Assembly: GCF_024971095.1 (NCBI RefSeq) | Contig: NZ_CP069717.1 | Coordinates: 124,001 to 188,000 of the forward strand | Length of the DNA: 64,000 nucleotides | DNA from: Microbacterium neungamense | GTDB taxonomy: Bacteria > Actinomycetota > Actinomycetes > Actinomycetales > Microbacteriaceae | Reading direction: 5' to 3' | Shown: positions 1 through 8,396 of the stretch, one piece after another | Layout: each line of letters starts with the position of its first letter | Numbering within the stretch: position 1 is the stretch's first letter | Position numbers and translations under genes: made by a program | Notes under the pieces: model-generated | Told to the model about the DNA's origin: nothing | What the model saw: only the letters and a program-made list of their open reading frames with translations | Databases searched by the model: none

Positions 1-587
1 AGCGCCTGGTCGATCAGGTGCGGACCCAGGTCGAACAGGATGCCGCCGGCGTCGGCCACGGATGCGGTGGACTTCCAGCCCTCCTTGGGTGTGGGCTGCC
101 ACCACTCGAAACGCGACTCGAAGCGGCGCACCTCACCGAGCCGGCCGTCCGTGACCAGGCGGCGGAGCGTGAGGAAGTCGCCGTCCCAGCGGCGGTTCTG
201 GAACACCGTCAGCATCCGCCCCTTCTCGGCGGCGAGGGCGATCAGCGCCTCGCCCTCCGCGGCATCCGCCACGAACGGCTTGTCGACGACGACGTGGCAG
301 CCCGCGCGCAGCGCGGCTTCGGCCACTTCGGCGTGCGTGCCGCTGGGCGAGGCGACCACGACGAGGTCGATGTCGCCGGCATCCGCCCACAGCGCGTCCG
401 CGTCGGGGAGGATGCGAGCCTGCGGGTGCTCCTCGAGCGCCTGCGCGGCCCGTTCCTGGCTGCCGGTGACGATCACGTCGATCCGGAACGCCGGGTCGGC
501 GGCGAGGAACGGCGCGTGGAAGAATCGGCCGGCCGTGCCGAACCCGACGATCGCGGTGCGGATCGGCGTCGCTGCGGCATCCGTCAT
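1..587 (-). CDS. Gfo/Idh/MocA-family NAD(P)-dependent oxidoreductase (C-terminus cut by window edge)
   Basis: The minus-strand reading begins [20 protein letters not shown], with a Rossmann glycine-rich loop (GFGTAG) near residues 15-20. It continues through the family dinucleotide and catalytic region, including DKPFV (the conserved EKP/DKP lysine motif) near residue 100. This family oxidises or reduces sugar- or inositol-type hydroxyls with NAD(P). The ATG at 587 overlaps the stop of the upstream ABC ATPase gene in an ATGA junction, so it is translationally coupled as the last gene of the transporter operon. The C-terminal part runs off the window before base 1. The substrate is not evident. 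Pairing a sugar-type dehydrogenase with an amino-acid-type ABC transporter suggests the imported compound is oxidised after uptake, which is inference. Confidence 0.9.
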   Translation of the reverse strand, partial: MTDAAATPIRTAIVGFGTAGRFFHAPFLAADPAFRIDVIVTGSQERAAQALEEHPQARILPDADALWADAGDIDLVVVASPSGTHAEVAEAALRAGCHVVVDKPFVADAAEGEALIALAAEKGRMLTVFQNRRWDGDFLTLRRLVTDGRLGEVRRFESRFEWWQPTPKEGWKSTASVADAGGILFDLGPHLIDQA

Positions 588-1357
588 CACAGCACCTCCG
601 AGAGGAAGAGCTTCAGGCGATCGCTCTGCGGGTCGTCGAAGATCTGGTCGGGGGTGCCGGCCTCGACGACCCTGCCCTCGTCCATGAACACCACCTGGTC
701 GGCGACCTTGCGGGCGAAGCCCATCTCGTGCGTGACGACGAGCATGGTCATGCCGCGCTGGGCCAGCTCGGCCATCAGGTTGAGGACGCCCTTGACGAGC
801 TCGGGGTCGAGGGCGCTGGTGGCCTCGTCGAAGAGCATCACCTCGGGCTGCATCGCCAAGGCGCGGGCGATCGCCACGCGCTGCTGCTGACCGCCGGAGA
901 GATCGCGGGGGCGGTGGTCGGAGCGCTCGGCCAGTCCCACCTCGGTGAGCCGGGCCATCGCGATCCGCTCGGCCTCGCCCTTCGGCATCCGCTTGACGTT
1001 GCGCAGGGCGAGCGCGACGTTCTGCAGGGCGGTGTGGTCGGGGAAGAGGTTGAAGTGCTGGAACACCAGTCCCACCCGGCGGCGCAGCACGTCGGGCTTG
1101 AGGGCCAGCGCGTCGTCGTCGGCGAGCAGGATGCGGCCGGACTTGGGCTCGTGCAGGCGGTTCACGCCACGCAGCAGCGTGGACTTGCCCGAACCGGACG
1201 GCCCGATGATGCAGGTGGTCGTGCCGGGCTCGACGGTGAGGGAGACGTCGCGGATGACGTCGACGTCGCCGTACGCCATCACGAGGTTCTGGATCTGCAG
1301 CCGGGAGCCCTCGTAGAAGCGGCCGTCGGTGACCGGCTGGGGCGAGGTGTACGTCAT
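587..1357 (-). CDS. Polar amino acid ABC transporter, ATP-binding protein
   Basis: This 256-aa ATPase carries the full ABC motif set: Walker [10 protein letters not shown] at about residues 52-60, Q-loop at Q100, signature LSGGQ at about 153-157, and Walker B VMLFDE followed by the D-loop SALD near 174-184. The switch histidine lies in [16 protein letters not shown] is typical of the GlnQ/HisP polar amino acid branch. It would power import through the permease encoded immediately upstream. The ATG at 1357 overlaps the permease stop (1354-1357, ATGA), and the stop overlaps the start of the oxidoreductase gene. A longer in-frame opening exists upstream but lies inside the permease gene. Confidence 0.94.
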   Translation of the reverse strand: MTYTSPQPVTDGRFYEGSRLQIQNLVMAYGDVDVIRDVSLTVEPGTTTCIIGPSGSGKSTLLRGVNRLHEPKSGRILLADDDALALKPDVLRRRVGLVFQHFNLFPDHTALQNVALALRNVKRMPKGEAERIAMARLTEVGLAERSDHRPRDLSGGQQQRVAIARALAMQPEVMLFDEATSALDPELVKGVLNLMAELAQRGMTMLVVTHEMGFARKVADQVVFMDEGRVVEAGTPDQIFDDPQSDRLKLFLSEVL

Positions 1358-2139
1358 GTGTTCTCTCCGCGGGTGAAGGTGGGGCTGAGGGTCTCGGCGA
1401 CCTCCTCGAGGCCGCTCTTGGGCGGGGTGGCCTTGCGGCGCCCGGTGCGGAAGCGGTTGTCGAAGTAGTTCACCAGGTGCGTCAGCGGCACGGTGATGAT
1501 CAGGTAGAAGACGCCGGCCGCGACCAGCGGCGACAGGTTGCCGGACAGCACGGCGGCGTCCTGCCCGACGCGGAACAGCTCGCGCTCGCTGACCAGCAGG
1601 CCGAGGAAGTACACCAGCGAGGAGTCCTTCACGATCGCGATGAACTGGTTCACCAGAGCGGGGAGCACGCGGCGGATGCCCTGCGGCACGACGACCAGGC
1701 GCATCGCGGATCCGTAGGTCATGCCCAGAGCGCGGCAGGCCTCGAGCTGGCCGCGCTCCACCGACTGGATGCCGGCGCGGAAGATCTCGCCGATGTAGGC
1801 GCCGGCGATCAGGCTCAGCGCGAGGATCCCCAGCGGGTACGGGGAGGGGCCGAAGATCTGCTGGCTGATCCGGGCGAAGCCCTGACCGATCAGCAGGATC
1901 GTGAGGATCGCCGGCAGGCCGCGGAAGATGTCGGTGTAGACGCGGGCCGGGATGCGCAGCCAGGGGCTGCGGGCGATGCCCATGATCGCCAGGATCATGC
2001 CGATCACGATGCCCAGCACCGTGGCGCACACCGAGATCACCAGCGTGTTCACGAGCCCGGTTCCGAGCAGCTGCGGCAGCACCTGCAGCATCGCCTCGAA
2101 ATCGAAGAACGTCTTGATGATGTTGTCGAGCCAGTCCAT
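1354..2139 (-). CDS. Polar amino acid ABC transporter, permease (HisM/GlnP type)
   Basis: The protein has 261 residues and several hydrophobic spans. It has the binding-protein-dependent transport EAA loop ([24 protein letters not shown]), the contact site for the ATPase. The N-terminal region carries [13 protein letters not shown], the FRGTP-like motif of the His/Glu/Gln permease family, so it should form the inner-membrane channel, probably as a homodimer because only one permease gene is present. It lies 63 nt downstream of the binding-protein gene and overlaps the ATPase start by 4 nt. The C-terminus is a charged cytoplasmic tail. Confidence 0.93.
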   Translation of the reverse strand: MDWLDNIIKTFFDFEAMLQVLPQLLGTGLVNTLVISVCATVLGIVIGMILAIMGIARSPWLRIPARVYTDIFRGLPAILTILLIGQGFARISQQIFGPSPYPLGILALSLIAGAYIGEIFRAGIQSVERGQLEACRALGMTYGSAMRLVVVPQGIRRVLPALVNQFIAIVKDSSLVYFLGLLVSERELFRVGQDAAVLSGNLSPLVAAGVFYLIITVPLTHLVNYFDNRFRTGRRKATPPKSGLEEVAETLSPTFTRGENT

Positions 2140-2158
2140 GAGGATCTCCCTTCGGAAT

Positions 2159-2190
2159 GCGGGGCCCGGTCAGTCAGGCCCGGGCCCCGC
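2159..2190 (-). terminator. Intercistronic hairpin between binding-protein and permease genes
   Basis: Ten-base arms GCGGGGCCCG and CGGGCCCCGC face each other across 12 nt. The hairpin lies between the stop of the binding-protein gene and the start of the permease gene. Without a T tract it probably acts as an mRNA-stabilising or attenuating element, as is common behind abundant binding proteins. Confidence 0.5.
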
Positions 2191-2202
2191 ATCCCGAGGC
2201 GA

Positions 2203-3090
2203 TTACTCGCCGCTCTCGCCCTGCTCGGAGTCGCCCTGCTCGCCGGTCTGCTCGTCGGAGGGCAGGTACTGCTCAGGCATCGGGGAGCCCGGGAACCACT
2301 TCTGGTACAGCTCCTTCCAGGTGCCGTCCTCCATGGCGTCGTGCAGCGCGTCGTTCAGCGCCTCGCGGAACTCGTCCTTGCCCTTCGCGATCGCGAAGCC
2401 GGCCGGCGCGTCGAACGACGGGATGTCGATCGCGTTCTCCAGGCCGTACTGGGCGGCGTACTCCTTGGCGGCCTCGTAGTCCAGGAAGTGCGCGTCGATG
2501 GCGCCGCTGTTCACCGCGGAGATGGCGGCGTTGTTGTCGGGGAACCGCACCAGCTCGGTCTCGGTGAAGTTCTTCACCGCGTAGGCCTCCTGCAGGGTGC
2601 CCTGCACCACGCCGAGGCGCTTGCCGGCGAGGCTGTCCTCGTCGGAGATGTCCGAGTCGGGGCTGGCCATCACGGTGAGGTAGCCGGCGAGGTACCCGTC
2701 TGTGAAGTCGACGGTCTTCTTGCGCTCCTCGGTGATGCCGATCGCGGCGACGCCCACGTCAAACTGGCCGTTGGCGACCGCGGCGAGCAGGCCGGAGAAG
2801 TCCTGGCCGGTGAAGACCACGTCCTCGATGCCGATGCGCTCGGCCACGTCGCGGAACAGCTCCACGTCGAAGCCGGTGAACTCGCCGGACTCGTCGGTGA
2901 AGGTGTAGGGCTTGGCGTCGCCGAGGCTGGCCACGCGGATCTGGCCCGGGGTGATCAGGCCGTAGGGGTTGTCGTCGGCGGTCTCGCCGCCGGACGGCGT
3001 GCTGTTGTTCTGGGCGCACGCGGTGAGCGCGAGCATCCCGGCGACCGCCGCGGCGACCGCGACACGGCGGAACAGGAACTTCTTGGCCAC
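2203..3090 (-). CDS. ABC transporter substrate-binding lipoprotein, amino-acid type (family 3)
   Basis: The protein has 295 residues from the GTG at 3090, chosen because a good ribosome site (AGAGGAG) lies 8 nt upstream; the open frame continues further upstream but crosses the operator. The N-terminus has a lysine/arginine stretch, a hydrophobic core and the lipobox LTAC, so it should be a membrane-anchored lipoprotein. The mature part has the SBP_bac_3 pattern: [36 protein letters not shown], followed by [27 protein letters not shown]. The C-terminus is rich in Glu, Gln, Ser and Gly. It is the first gene of an operon with permease, ATPase and oxidoreductase. The ligand is not determined; a polar amino acid or derivative is likely. 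Confidence 0.93.
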   Translation of the reverse strand: MAKKFLFRRVAVAAAVAGMLALTACAQNNSTPSGGETADDNPYGLITPGQIRVASLGDAKPYTFTDESGEFTGFDVELFRDVAERIGIEDVVFTGQDFSGLLAAVANGQFDVGVAAIGITEERKKTVDFTDGYLAGYLTVMASPDSDISDEDSLAGKRLGVVQGTLQEAYAVKNFTETELVRFPDNNAAISAVNSGAIDAHFLDYEAAKEYAAQYGLENAIDIPSFDAPAGFAIAKGKDEFREALNDALHDAMEDGTWKELYQKWFPGSPMPEQYLPSDEQTGEQGDSEQGESGE

Positions 3091-3157
3091 GGTGTGGCTC
3101 CTCTCTTGGGGGACTGCGTTGTCGGGAGGCTTTCGGGCCTCGTCGGTCTCGTCTAGG

Positions 3158-3175
3158 ATTGAGACCGGTCTCAAT
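3158..3175. promoter_or_regulatory. LacI-family operator, perfect 18-bp palindrome
   Basis: ATTGAGACCGGTCTCAAT is a perfect palindrome with the central CG typical of LacI-family operators. It lies between the divergent binding-protein and LacI genes, 68 nt before the former and 80 nt before the latter, so one bound dimer could repress both. Confidence 0.75.
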
Positions 3176-3254
3176 CGGGGTTTCCAGGAGAATACATGCG
3201 TCCGGCCCGGGCGTCAATAGGCTGGGTCGGACGACGACGCGAAGGAGGCGGCCC

Positions 3255-4382
3255 GTGGCCGCGAACGCAGGCAGCGAGGACGGTCGTCGCCCCGGAAACG
3301 GCGACCGGCGCGGCGCGACCGTGGCCGATGTGGCCCGGCGCGCAGGGGTCTCGAAAGCGACGGCCGCCCGTGCGCTGGGCGACTACGGCGCGGTGAGCGC
3401 GAAGGTGCGCCAGCGGGTGCAGGATGCCGCGGCGGAGCTCGGATACCGTCCGAACGAGGTCGCGCGGAGCATGAGCACCGGCCGGTCGAACACGATCGGG
3501 ATCATCGTCGGAGACATCGAGAACCCCGCGTTCTCGCAGGCGACGCGCGGAGCGGCGGACGTCGCCGAGGCCGCGGGGTACGACCTCATCCTTTCCAACT
3601 CCCGCGAGGACGTGGAGGCTGAGCTCAAGGCCATCGAGGTGCAGCTCGCCAAGCGGGTGGACGGGTTGATCATCGCCCCGGCATCCTCGCTGCGCGCGGC
3701 GAACTACGAGGGGATCGTCGACGCGGGGCGGCCCGTGGTGTTCTTCGACCGTCTCGTGCACGGGTTCGATGCGGATGCCGTCGTCGCCGCCAACCGCGAC
3801 GGCGCCGCCCGGTTGACGCAGGTGTTGCTGGACGCCGGGCATCGGCGCATCGCGTACGTGTCGACCCTGGTCGAGCCGGATCCGATCGCGCCGCGGGCGG
3901 TCTGGCAGGACGACGGACTGACCTTCCGGCCCAGCCTGGTGTCGTCGGTGATCGACGACCGCGTCCGGGGGTACGCGTCCGCGCTGCGGGCGGCGGGCGT
4001 TCCGGACCCGCTCGCGCTCGTGCGCCTCGGCGCCGGCGTGGACGGCATCGGGCGGATGGTCACCGAGCTGATCACCGGGCCGAGCGCCGTGACCGCGATC
4101 ATCGCCTCCGACAGCGTGATCGCGATCGAGGCGTTCCGGGCGATCCGCGAGCTCGGGCTGCGCATTCCGGACGACGTCTCCCTCGTCGGCTTCGACAACG
4201 CGCCGTGGACCTCGGTGACCGACCCCGGCATCACCGTGATCGCGCAGCCCGAGCGGGAGCTCGGTGCGATGGCGACGCGGCTGCTGATCGAGCGGATCGA
4301 GGGGTCGGATGCCCCGGCATCCGTCCACACCCTGCCCCAGGAGCTGATCCCGCGCGGCTCCGTCGCGGCGCCCCGCGCCTGA
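3255..4382 (+). CDS. LacI-family transcriptional regulator
   Basis: The protein has 375 residues from the GTG at 3255, supported by GAAGGAGG just upstream. The helix-turn-helix (TVADVARRAGVSKATAARAL) begins near residue 21 and is followed by the hinge RPNEVARSMSTGRSNTIGIIV and a periplasmic-binding-like effector domain ending in the usual SLVGFDNAPW and LIPRGSVA segments. It is divergent from the amino-acid ABC operon with a palindromic operator in between, so it probably controls that operon and itself. An insertion around ALRAVWQDDGLTF lies in the effector domain. The inducer is unknown. Confidence 0.92.
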   Translation: MAANAGSEDGRRPGNGDRRGATVADVARRAGVSKATAARALGDYGAVSAKVRQRVQDAAAELGYRPNEVARSMSTGRSNTIGIIVGDIENPAFSQATRGAADVAEAAGYDLILSNSREDVEAELKAIEVQLAKRVDGLIIAPASSLRAANYEGIVDAGRPVVFFDRLVHGFDADAVVAANRDGAARLTQVLLDAGHRRIAYVSTLVEPDPIAPRAVWQDDGLTFRPSLVSSVIDDRVRGYASALRAAGVPDPLALVRLGAGVDGIGRMVTELITGPSAVTAIIASDSVIAIEAFRAIRELGLRIPDDVSLVGFDNAPWTSVTDPGITVIAQPERELGAMATRLLIERIEGSDAPASVHTLPQELIPRGSVAAPRA

Positions 4383-4390
4383 CCCGCCCC

Positions 4391-4481
4391 GCACCCACGT
4401 GGGTGCACACTCCGGGGGTCGACACGCCACCGGTCGGGCCGGGCGACGGCATCCGTCCGACATCTGGCGTGTCGACCCCCG
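4391..4481. terminator. Bidirectional terminator-like palindromes between convergent genes
   Basis: Two structures lie between the convergent LacI and helicase genes. The first is the perfect 16-bp palindrome GCACCCACGTGGGTGC at 4391-4406. The second is an inverted repeat with perfect 17-base arms (CGGGGGTCGACACGCCA at 4413-4429 and its complement at 4465-4481). Neither is followed by a clear T run. Confidence 0.55.
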
Positions 4482-4529
4482 AACTGGACCGGCCCGGCCC
4501 GTCCCCAAAACGGTCGGGGGCGCGCGGGG

Positions 4530-7019
4530 TCAGAGTCGGTCGACGGCGGTGACGGTGATCACGGCCTCGCCGGCCGCGTCCGAGGCGTCGAGGTCGATGG
4601 TCGCGGAGATGCCCCAGTCATGGTCGCCGGCCGGGTCGTCGAGGATCTGCCGGGCGGTCCACACCCGGCCGGCCCGCGGCGACTCGTCGAGGATCAGGAG
4701 CTTCGAGCTGCGGGCATCCGGGCCGGTGCGGATCTCGTCATGCTCGGCGTAGTATGCGTCCAGCGCGTCGGCCCAGCCGTCGAACGACGGGTCGAGTTCG
4801 GTGAGCGCGTCGAGGTCGTCGCGCGCGGCGAGCTGGACCCGGCGGAACAGCTCGTTGCGCACCAGGATGCGGAAGGCGCGGACATTCGTGGTGAGCCGTT
4901 TCGGTGCCGGGGGCACGACCGGTTCGTCGGCGTGGGACACCGGATGCCCGGAGACGAGCTCCTGCCACTCGTCGAGCAGCGAGGAGTCCACCTGCCGCAC
5001 GAGCTCGCCGAGCCACTCGATCAGGTCGCGCAGGTCGTCGTTCTTGAGATGCTCGGGGATGGTCTGGGAGGCGGCGCGATAGGCATCCGACAGGTACCGC
5101 AGCACCACGCCCTCGGACCGGGCGACCTTGTAGAACCCGACGTATTCCCCGAACGACATGGCCCGTTCATACATGTCGCGCACGACCGACTTGGGCCGCA
5201 GCTCGAAGTCGCGGATCCACGGCTGCGCGGTCGCGAAGACGTCGAAGGCGGCGGTGAGCAGCTCTTCGAGCGGCTTGGGATGCGTGATCCCCTCGAGCAG
5301 CTCCATCCGCTCGTCGTACTCGATGCCCTCGGCCTTCATCGCCGCGACCGCCTCGCCTCGGGCGAGGAACTCCTGCTGGCTGAGGATGGGCCGCGGGTCG
5401 TCCAGGGTCGCCTCGACGATGGAGATCGCGTCCAGCGCGAACGTGGGGTCGTCCGGGTCGAGCAGTTCGAAGGCCGCGAGGGCGAACGGTGACAGCGGCT
5501 GATTCAGTGCGAAGTTCGGCTGGAGGTCGACGGTGAGTCGGATGCCGTCGCCGTCGCGCTCCACGACCCCGGATTCCACCAGGGTGCGGAAGATCCCGAT
5601 CGCCCGCAGGGCCAGCAGCCGCTGCCGCGAACGCGGCTCGTGGTTGTCGTATACGAGTGCGCGCATATTCGCGAACACGTCCCCGCCGCGCGCGATCACG
5701 TTCAGCATCATGGCGCTCGTGATCTGCATGTGCGAGGTCAGCGTCTCGGGCTCCGCCGCGATGAGCTTGCGGAAGCTCGGCTCGCCCCACGACACGAAGC
5801 CGTCGGGCGCCTTCTTGCGGATGATCTTCCGCTTCTTCTTCGGGTCGTCCCCGGCCTTCTTCAGCGCCGCCAGGTTCTCGGTCTCGTGCTCGGGCGCCTG
5901 GGCCACCACGGTGCCGGCGGTGTCGTAGCCGGCGCGACCGGCGCGTCCGGCGATCTGGTGGAACTCGCGCGCGTTCAGCTGCCGCATCCGCTGCCCGTCG
6001 AACTTCGTGAGCGCCGTGAGCAGCACCGTGCGGATCGGCACGTTGATGCCGACACCGAGCGTGTCGGTGCCGCAGATCACCCGGAGCAGTCCGCGCTGGG
6101 CGAGCTGCTCCACGAGACGGCGGTACTTCGGCAGCATGCCGGCGTGGTGCACGCCGATGCCCAGCCGCAGCAGCCGCGACAGCGTGCGACCGAACGCCGT
6201 GGTGAAGCGGAACCCGCCGATGAGCTCGGCGATGGCGTCCCGCTGCTCCCGCGTGGCGACCTTCGCGCTGGCGAGCGCCTGCGCGCGCTCCATCGCCGCC
6301 GCCTGGGAGAAGTGCACGATGTACACGGGCGCCTGACCGGTGGACAGCAGCTCCTCGATGGTCTCGTGGATCGGCGTGGTCGCGTAGAAGAAGTGCAGCG
6401 GCACCGGGCGCTCCACGCCGGTGACGGTCGCGGTCTCGCGGCCGGTGCGGCGAGTGAGGTCCGCGGCCAGGTCGGTGACGTCGCCGAGCGTCGCCGACAT
6501 CAGCACCACCTGCGCCTGCGGCAGGGTCAGCAGCGGCACCTGCCACGCCCAGCCGCGGTCGGGGTCGCCGTAGAAGTGGAACTCGTCCATCACGACCTGC
6601 CCGACGTCGGCGTCCGGCCCCTCGCGGAGGGCGAGGTTGGCGAGGATCTCGGCGGTGCAGCACACGATCGGGGCGTCCGCGTTCACGGCCGAGTCGCCGG
6701 TGACCATGCCGACGCTCTCCGCGCCGAAGATGTCCACGAGGGCGAAGAACTTCTCGCTCACCAGCGCTTTGATCGGCGCGGTGTAGTAGCTGCGGCGGCC
6801 CGCGGCGAGGGCGGCGAAGTGCGCGCCGACCGCGACGAGCGACTTCCCGGTGCCGGTCGGGGTGGACAGGATGAGGTTGTTGCCCGAGACGATCTCGATG
6901 AGCGCCTCGTCCTGCGCCGGGTAGAGGCGGATGCCGGTGCCCTCGGCCCACTCGGTGAACGCCGCGTACACGGCATCCGCATCGGCGCCGCGCACGGCGG
7001 ACGGATCGAGGACGGTCAT
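4530..7019 (-). CDS. DEAD/DEAH-box RNA helicase, Ski2-like with C-terminal DUF3516
   Basis: The protein has 829 residues. The helicase core is clear: Q-like motif and Walker A STPTGTGKS near residues 53-61, motif Ia APIKALVSEKF, motif II MDEFHFY (a DEFH variant of DEAD/DEVH), motif III LMSATLGD, and motif VI HQIAGRAGRAGYD. These are followed by a long C-terminal region matching actinobacterial DUF3516 helicases. The family is predicted to unwind RNA in processing or decay; its role in actinobacteria is poorly defined. It reads toward the LacI gene, and its upstream neighbour on the same strand is separated by a strong hairpin. AAAGGATCGGGGG precedes the ATG. Confidence 0.92.
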   Translation of the reverse strand: MTVLDPSAVRGADADAVYAAFTEWAEGTGIRLYPAQDEALIEIVSGNNLILSTPTGTGKSLVAVGAHFAALAAGRRSYYTAPIKALVSEKFFALVDIFGAESVGMVTGDSAVNADAPIVCCTAEILANLALREGPDADVGQVVMDEFHFYGDPDRGWAWQVPLLTLPQAQVVLMSATLGDVTDLAADLTRRTGRETATVTGVERPVPLHFFYATTPIHETIEELLSTGQAPVYIVHFSQAAAMERAQALASAKVATREQRDAIAELIGGFRFTTAFGRTLSRLLRLGIGVHHAGMLPKYRRLVEQLAQRGLLRVICGTDTLGVGINVPIRTVLLTALTKFDGQRMRQLNAREFHQIAGRAGRAGYDTAGTVVAQAPEHETENLAALKKAGDDPKKKRKIIRKKAPDGFVSWGEPSFRKLIAAEPETLTSHMQITSAMMLNVIARGGDVFANMRALVYDNHEPRSRQRLLALRAIGIFRTLVESGVVERDGDGIRLTVDLQPNFALNQPLSPFALAAFELLDPDDPTFALDAISIVEATLDDPRPILSQQEFLARGEAVAAMKAEGIEYDERMELLEGITHPKPLEELLTAAFDVFATAQPWIRDFELRPKSVVRDMYERAMSFGEYVGFYKVARSEGVVLRYLSDAYRAASQTIPEHLKNDDLRDLIEWLGELVRQVDSSLLDEWQELVSGHPVSHADEPVVPPAPKRLTTNVRAFRILVRNELFRRVQLAARDDLDALTELDPSFDGWADALDAYYAEHDEIRTGPDARSSKLLILDESPRAGRVWTARQILDDPAGDHDWGISATIDLDASDAAGEAVITVTAVDRL

Positions 7020-7044
7020 CCCCCGATCCTTTCATCCACCGTTG

Positions 7045-7097
7045 GAATCGCGCGAATGGCCCCGATTCGGCCCGAATCGGGGCCATTCGCGCGATTC
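7045..7097 (-). terminator. Perfect 25-bp inverted repeat with 3-nt loop
   Basis: Arms at 7045-7069 and 7073-7097 are perfectly complementary over 25 bases with loop GCC. The element sits 8 nt after the stop of the FUSC-type gene and 25 nt before the helicase start, both on the minus strand. It is a likely strong terminator, although no T tract follows. Confidence 0.65.
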
Positions 7098-7105
7098 GAA
7101 AGCCG

Positions 7106-8143
7106 CTAGCGCTCGCCCAGCAGCTGGCCGCGGATGCGGCGGAGGTCCTCGAGCAGCGAACCGATGAGGATCCAGTGATCGGATGCCGGCGGCCGGACGA
7201 CCAGCGGGGCGGTGAGCGCCGGGATCGCCGAGGTGACGGCATCCGGCTCGGGGGACAGGTCCGCCACCTGCACCGCGAGACGCACGTCGTGCCCGGCCCG
7301 GCGCAGCTGCTCGGCGATCGCGGCGACCGCGGGCTCGTCGGCGATGCTGTCGTCGTAGTGGTCGAAGTACGCCCGGGTCATCCCGATCACCTGCGTGACC
7401 ACCGGCGAGAGCATGTCGAGCAGCCGGCGCATCTCGGCCAGGTCGTCGCGATGGCGGGAACGGCGGGGGTTGAGGGCGAGAGACTCCTCGCCGGCGACGA
7501 CGGATGCCTCGGCGGCATCCCGCATCGGCCGCAGCAGCCGCGCCTGCAGCATCAGCTCCTGCAGCCGGGCCGCGGTCTGCGGAGTCGGCAGCGCCTCGGC
7601 GAGCCGATCCAGGGTCGCGGCCAGCTCGGCGCCGAGCAGGCCGAGGTCCCGGCGGGCCGGCGCGACCAGCACCGGCGGCACGATCAGCGCGTTCACGACG
7701 ATCCCGATCAGCGCGCCGATCAGGGTCTCGGCGATGCGGGCCACCGCGTACTCCGGGCTGGACGACCCCAGCGCGAGCACCAGCATCGCCGAGATCGCCA
7801 CCTGGTTCCCGGTGCCGGGGCTGGCCCGGAACGCCCACGCCGTGAGCATCGCCACCACGACCGCGAGCAGCACGATCCAGCTCGGCGAGCCCAGCAGCAG
7901 GCCGAGCAGGACGGCGATCACCACGCCGACGATGACGCCGGTGCTGCGCTCCAGCGCCTTCGCCAGCGACTGGTTCACGCTCGGCTGCACCACCAGCAGC
8001 GCGGCGATCGCCGCGAAGACCGGCAGCTGACCGGGCACGATCCAGCCAGCCAGCAGCCAGGCCGCGATCGTCGCCGCCGCCGACTTCACGACCTGCAGCA
8101 GCGAGGCCCGTCGGGTGGTGCGGATCGCGGCGGGGATGCGCAT
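7106..8143 (-). CDS. FUSC-family (aromatic acid exporter-like) inner membrane protein
   Basis: The protein has 345 residues from the ATG at 8143. The N-terminal half has about six hydrophobic segments in two groups (for example IAAWLLAGWIVPGQLPVFAAIAALLVVQPSVNQSL). The repeated motif around QPSVNQSLAKALERSTGVIVGVVIAVLLG is characteristic of FUSC/ArAE proteins. The C-terminal half is a helical cytoplasmic domain. This family is linked to efflux of aromatic acids or other organic anions, but the substrate here cannot be read from sequence. It is transcribed divergently from the DUF998 gene and followed by the perfect hairpin at 7045-7097. Confidence 0.82.
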   Translation of the reverse strand: MRIPAAIRTTRRASLLQVVKSAAATIAAWLLAGWIVPGQLPVFAAIAALLVVQPSVNQSLAKALERSTGVIVGVVIAVLLGLLLGSPSWIVLLAVVVAMLTAWAFRASPGTGNQVAISAMLVLALGSSSPEYAVARIAETLIGALIGIVVNALIVPPVLVAPARRDLGLLGAELAATLDRLAEALPTPQTAARLQELMLQARLLRPMRDAAEASVVAGEESLALNPRRSRHRDDLAEMRRLLDMLSPVVTQVIGMTRAYFDHYDDSIADEPAVAAIAEQLRRAGHDVRLAVQVADLSPEPDAVTSAIPALTAPLVVRPPASDHWILIGSLLEDLRRIRGQLLGER

Positions 8144-8199
8144 GCCTCTCACGCTAGTCGCGGCCGGGCCGGTCCCGAGGCGGGACGGCTGTCCGGGCG

Positions 8200-8270
8200 C
8201 GGATGCCCGGGGACGGATGCCCGGGGAGGGACGCTCGCGACGGATGCCCCAGGGCGGATGCCCGGGGGGC
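8200..8270. repeat. Cluster of GGATGCCC repeats in a divergent promoter region
   Basis: Four copies of GGATGCCC occur at 8201, 8215, 8242 and 8256, mostly followed by G runs, within the 253-bp gap between the divergent FUSC and DUF998 genes. This is a dense local cluster of the heptamer that is abundant throughout the window. Confidence 0.6.
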
Positions 8271-8396
8271 GGGGGGCCGGGCCGGCGCGCCGCGCCCCGT
8301 GCTGCGGCGCCGCGGAAGTTCCCTTGCACCCTCCCGGCGCCGCGCCGGCGCCGTTCCCGGTCCGCCATCCGCATCCTGTCGGCGGGCCGTGCTTCG

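Noticed and set aside
8153..8396. Arginine/proline-rich N-terminal extension of the DUF998 protein
   Set aside because: It is coded by GGATGCCC repeats, lacks a ribosome site and does not fit the membrane family.
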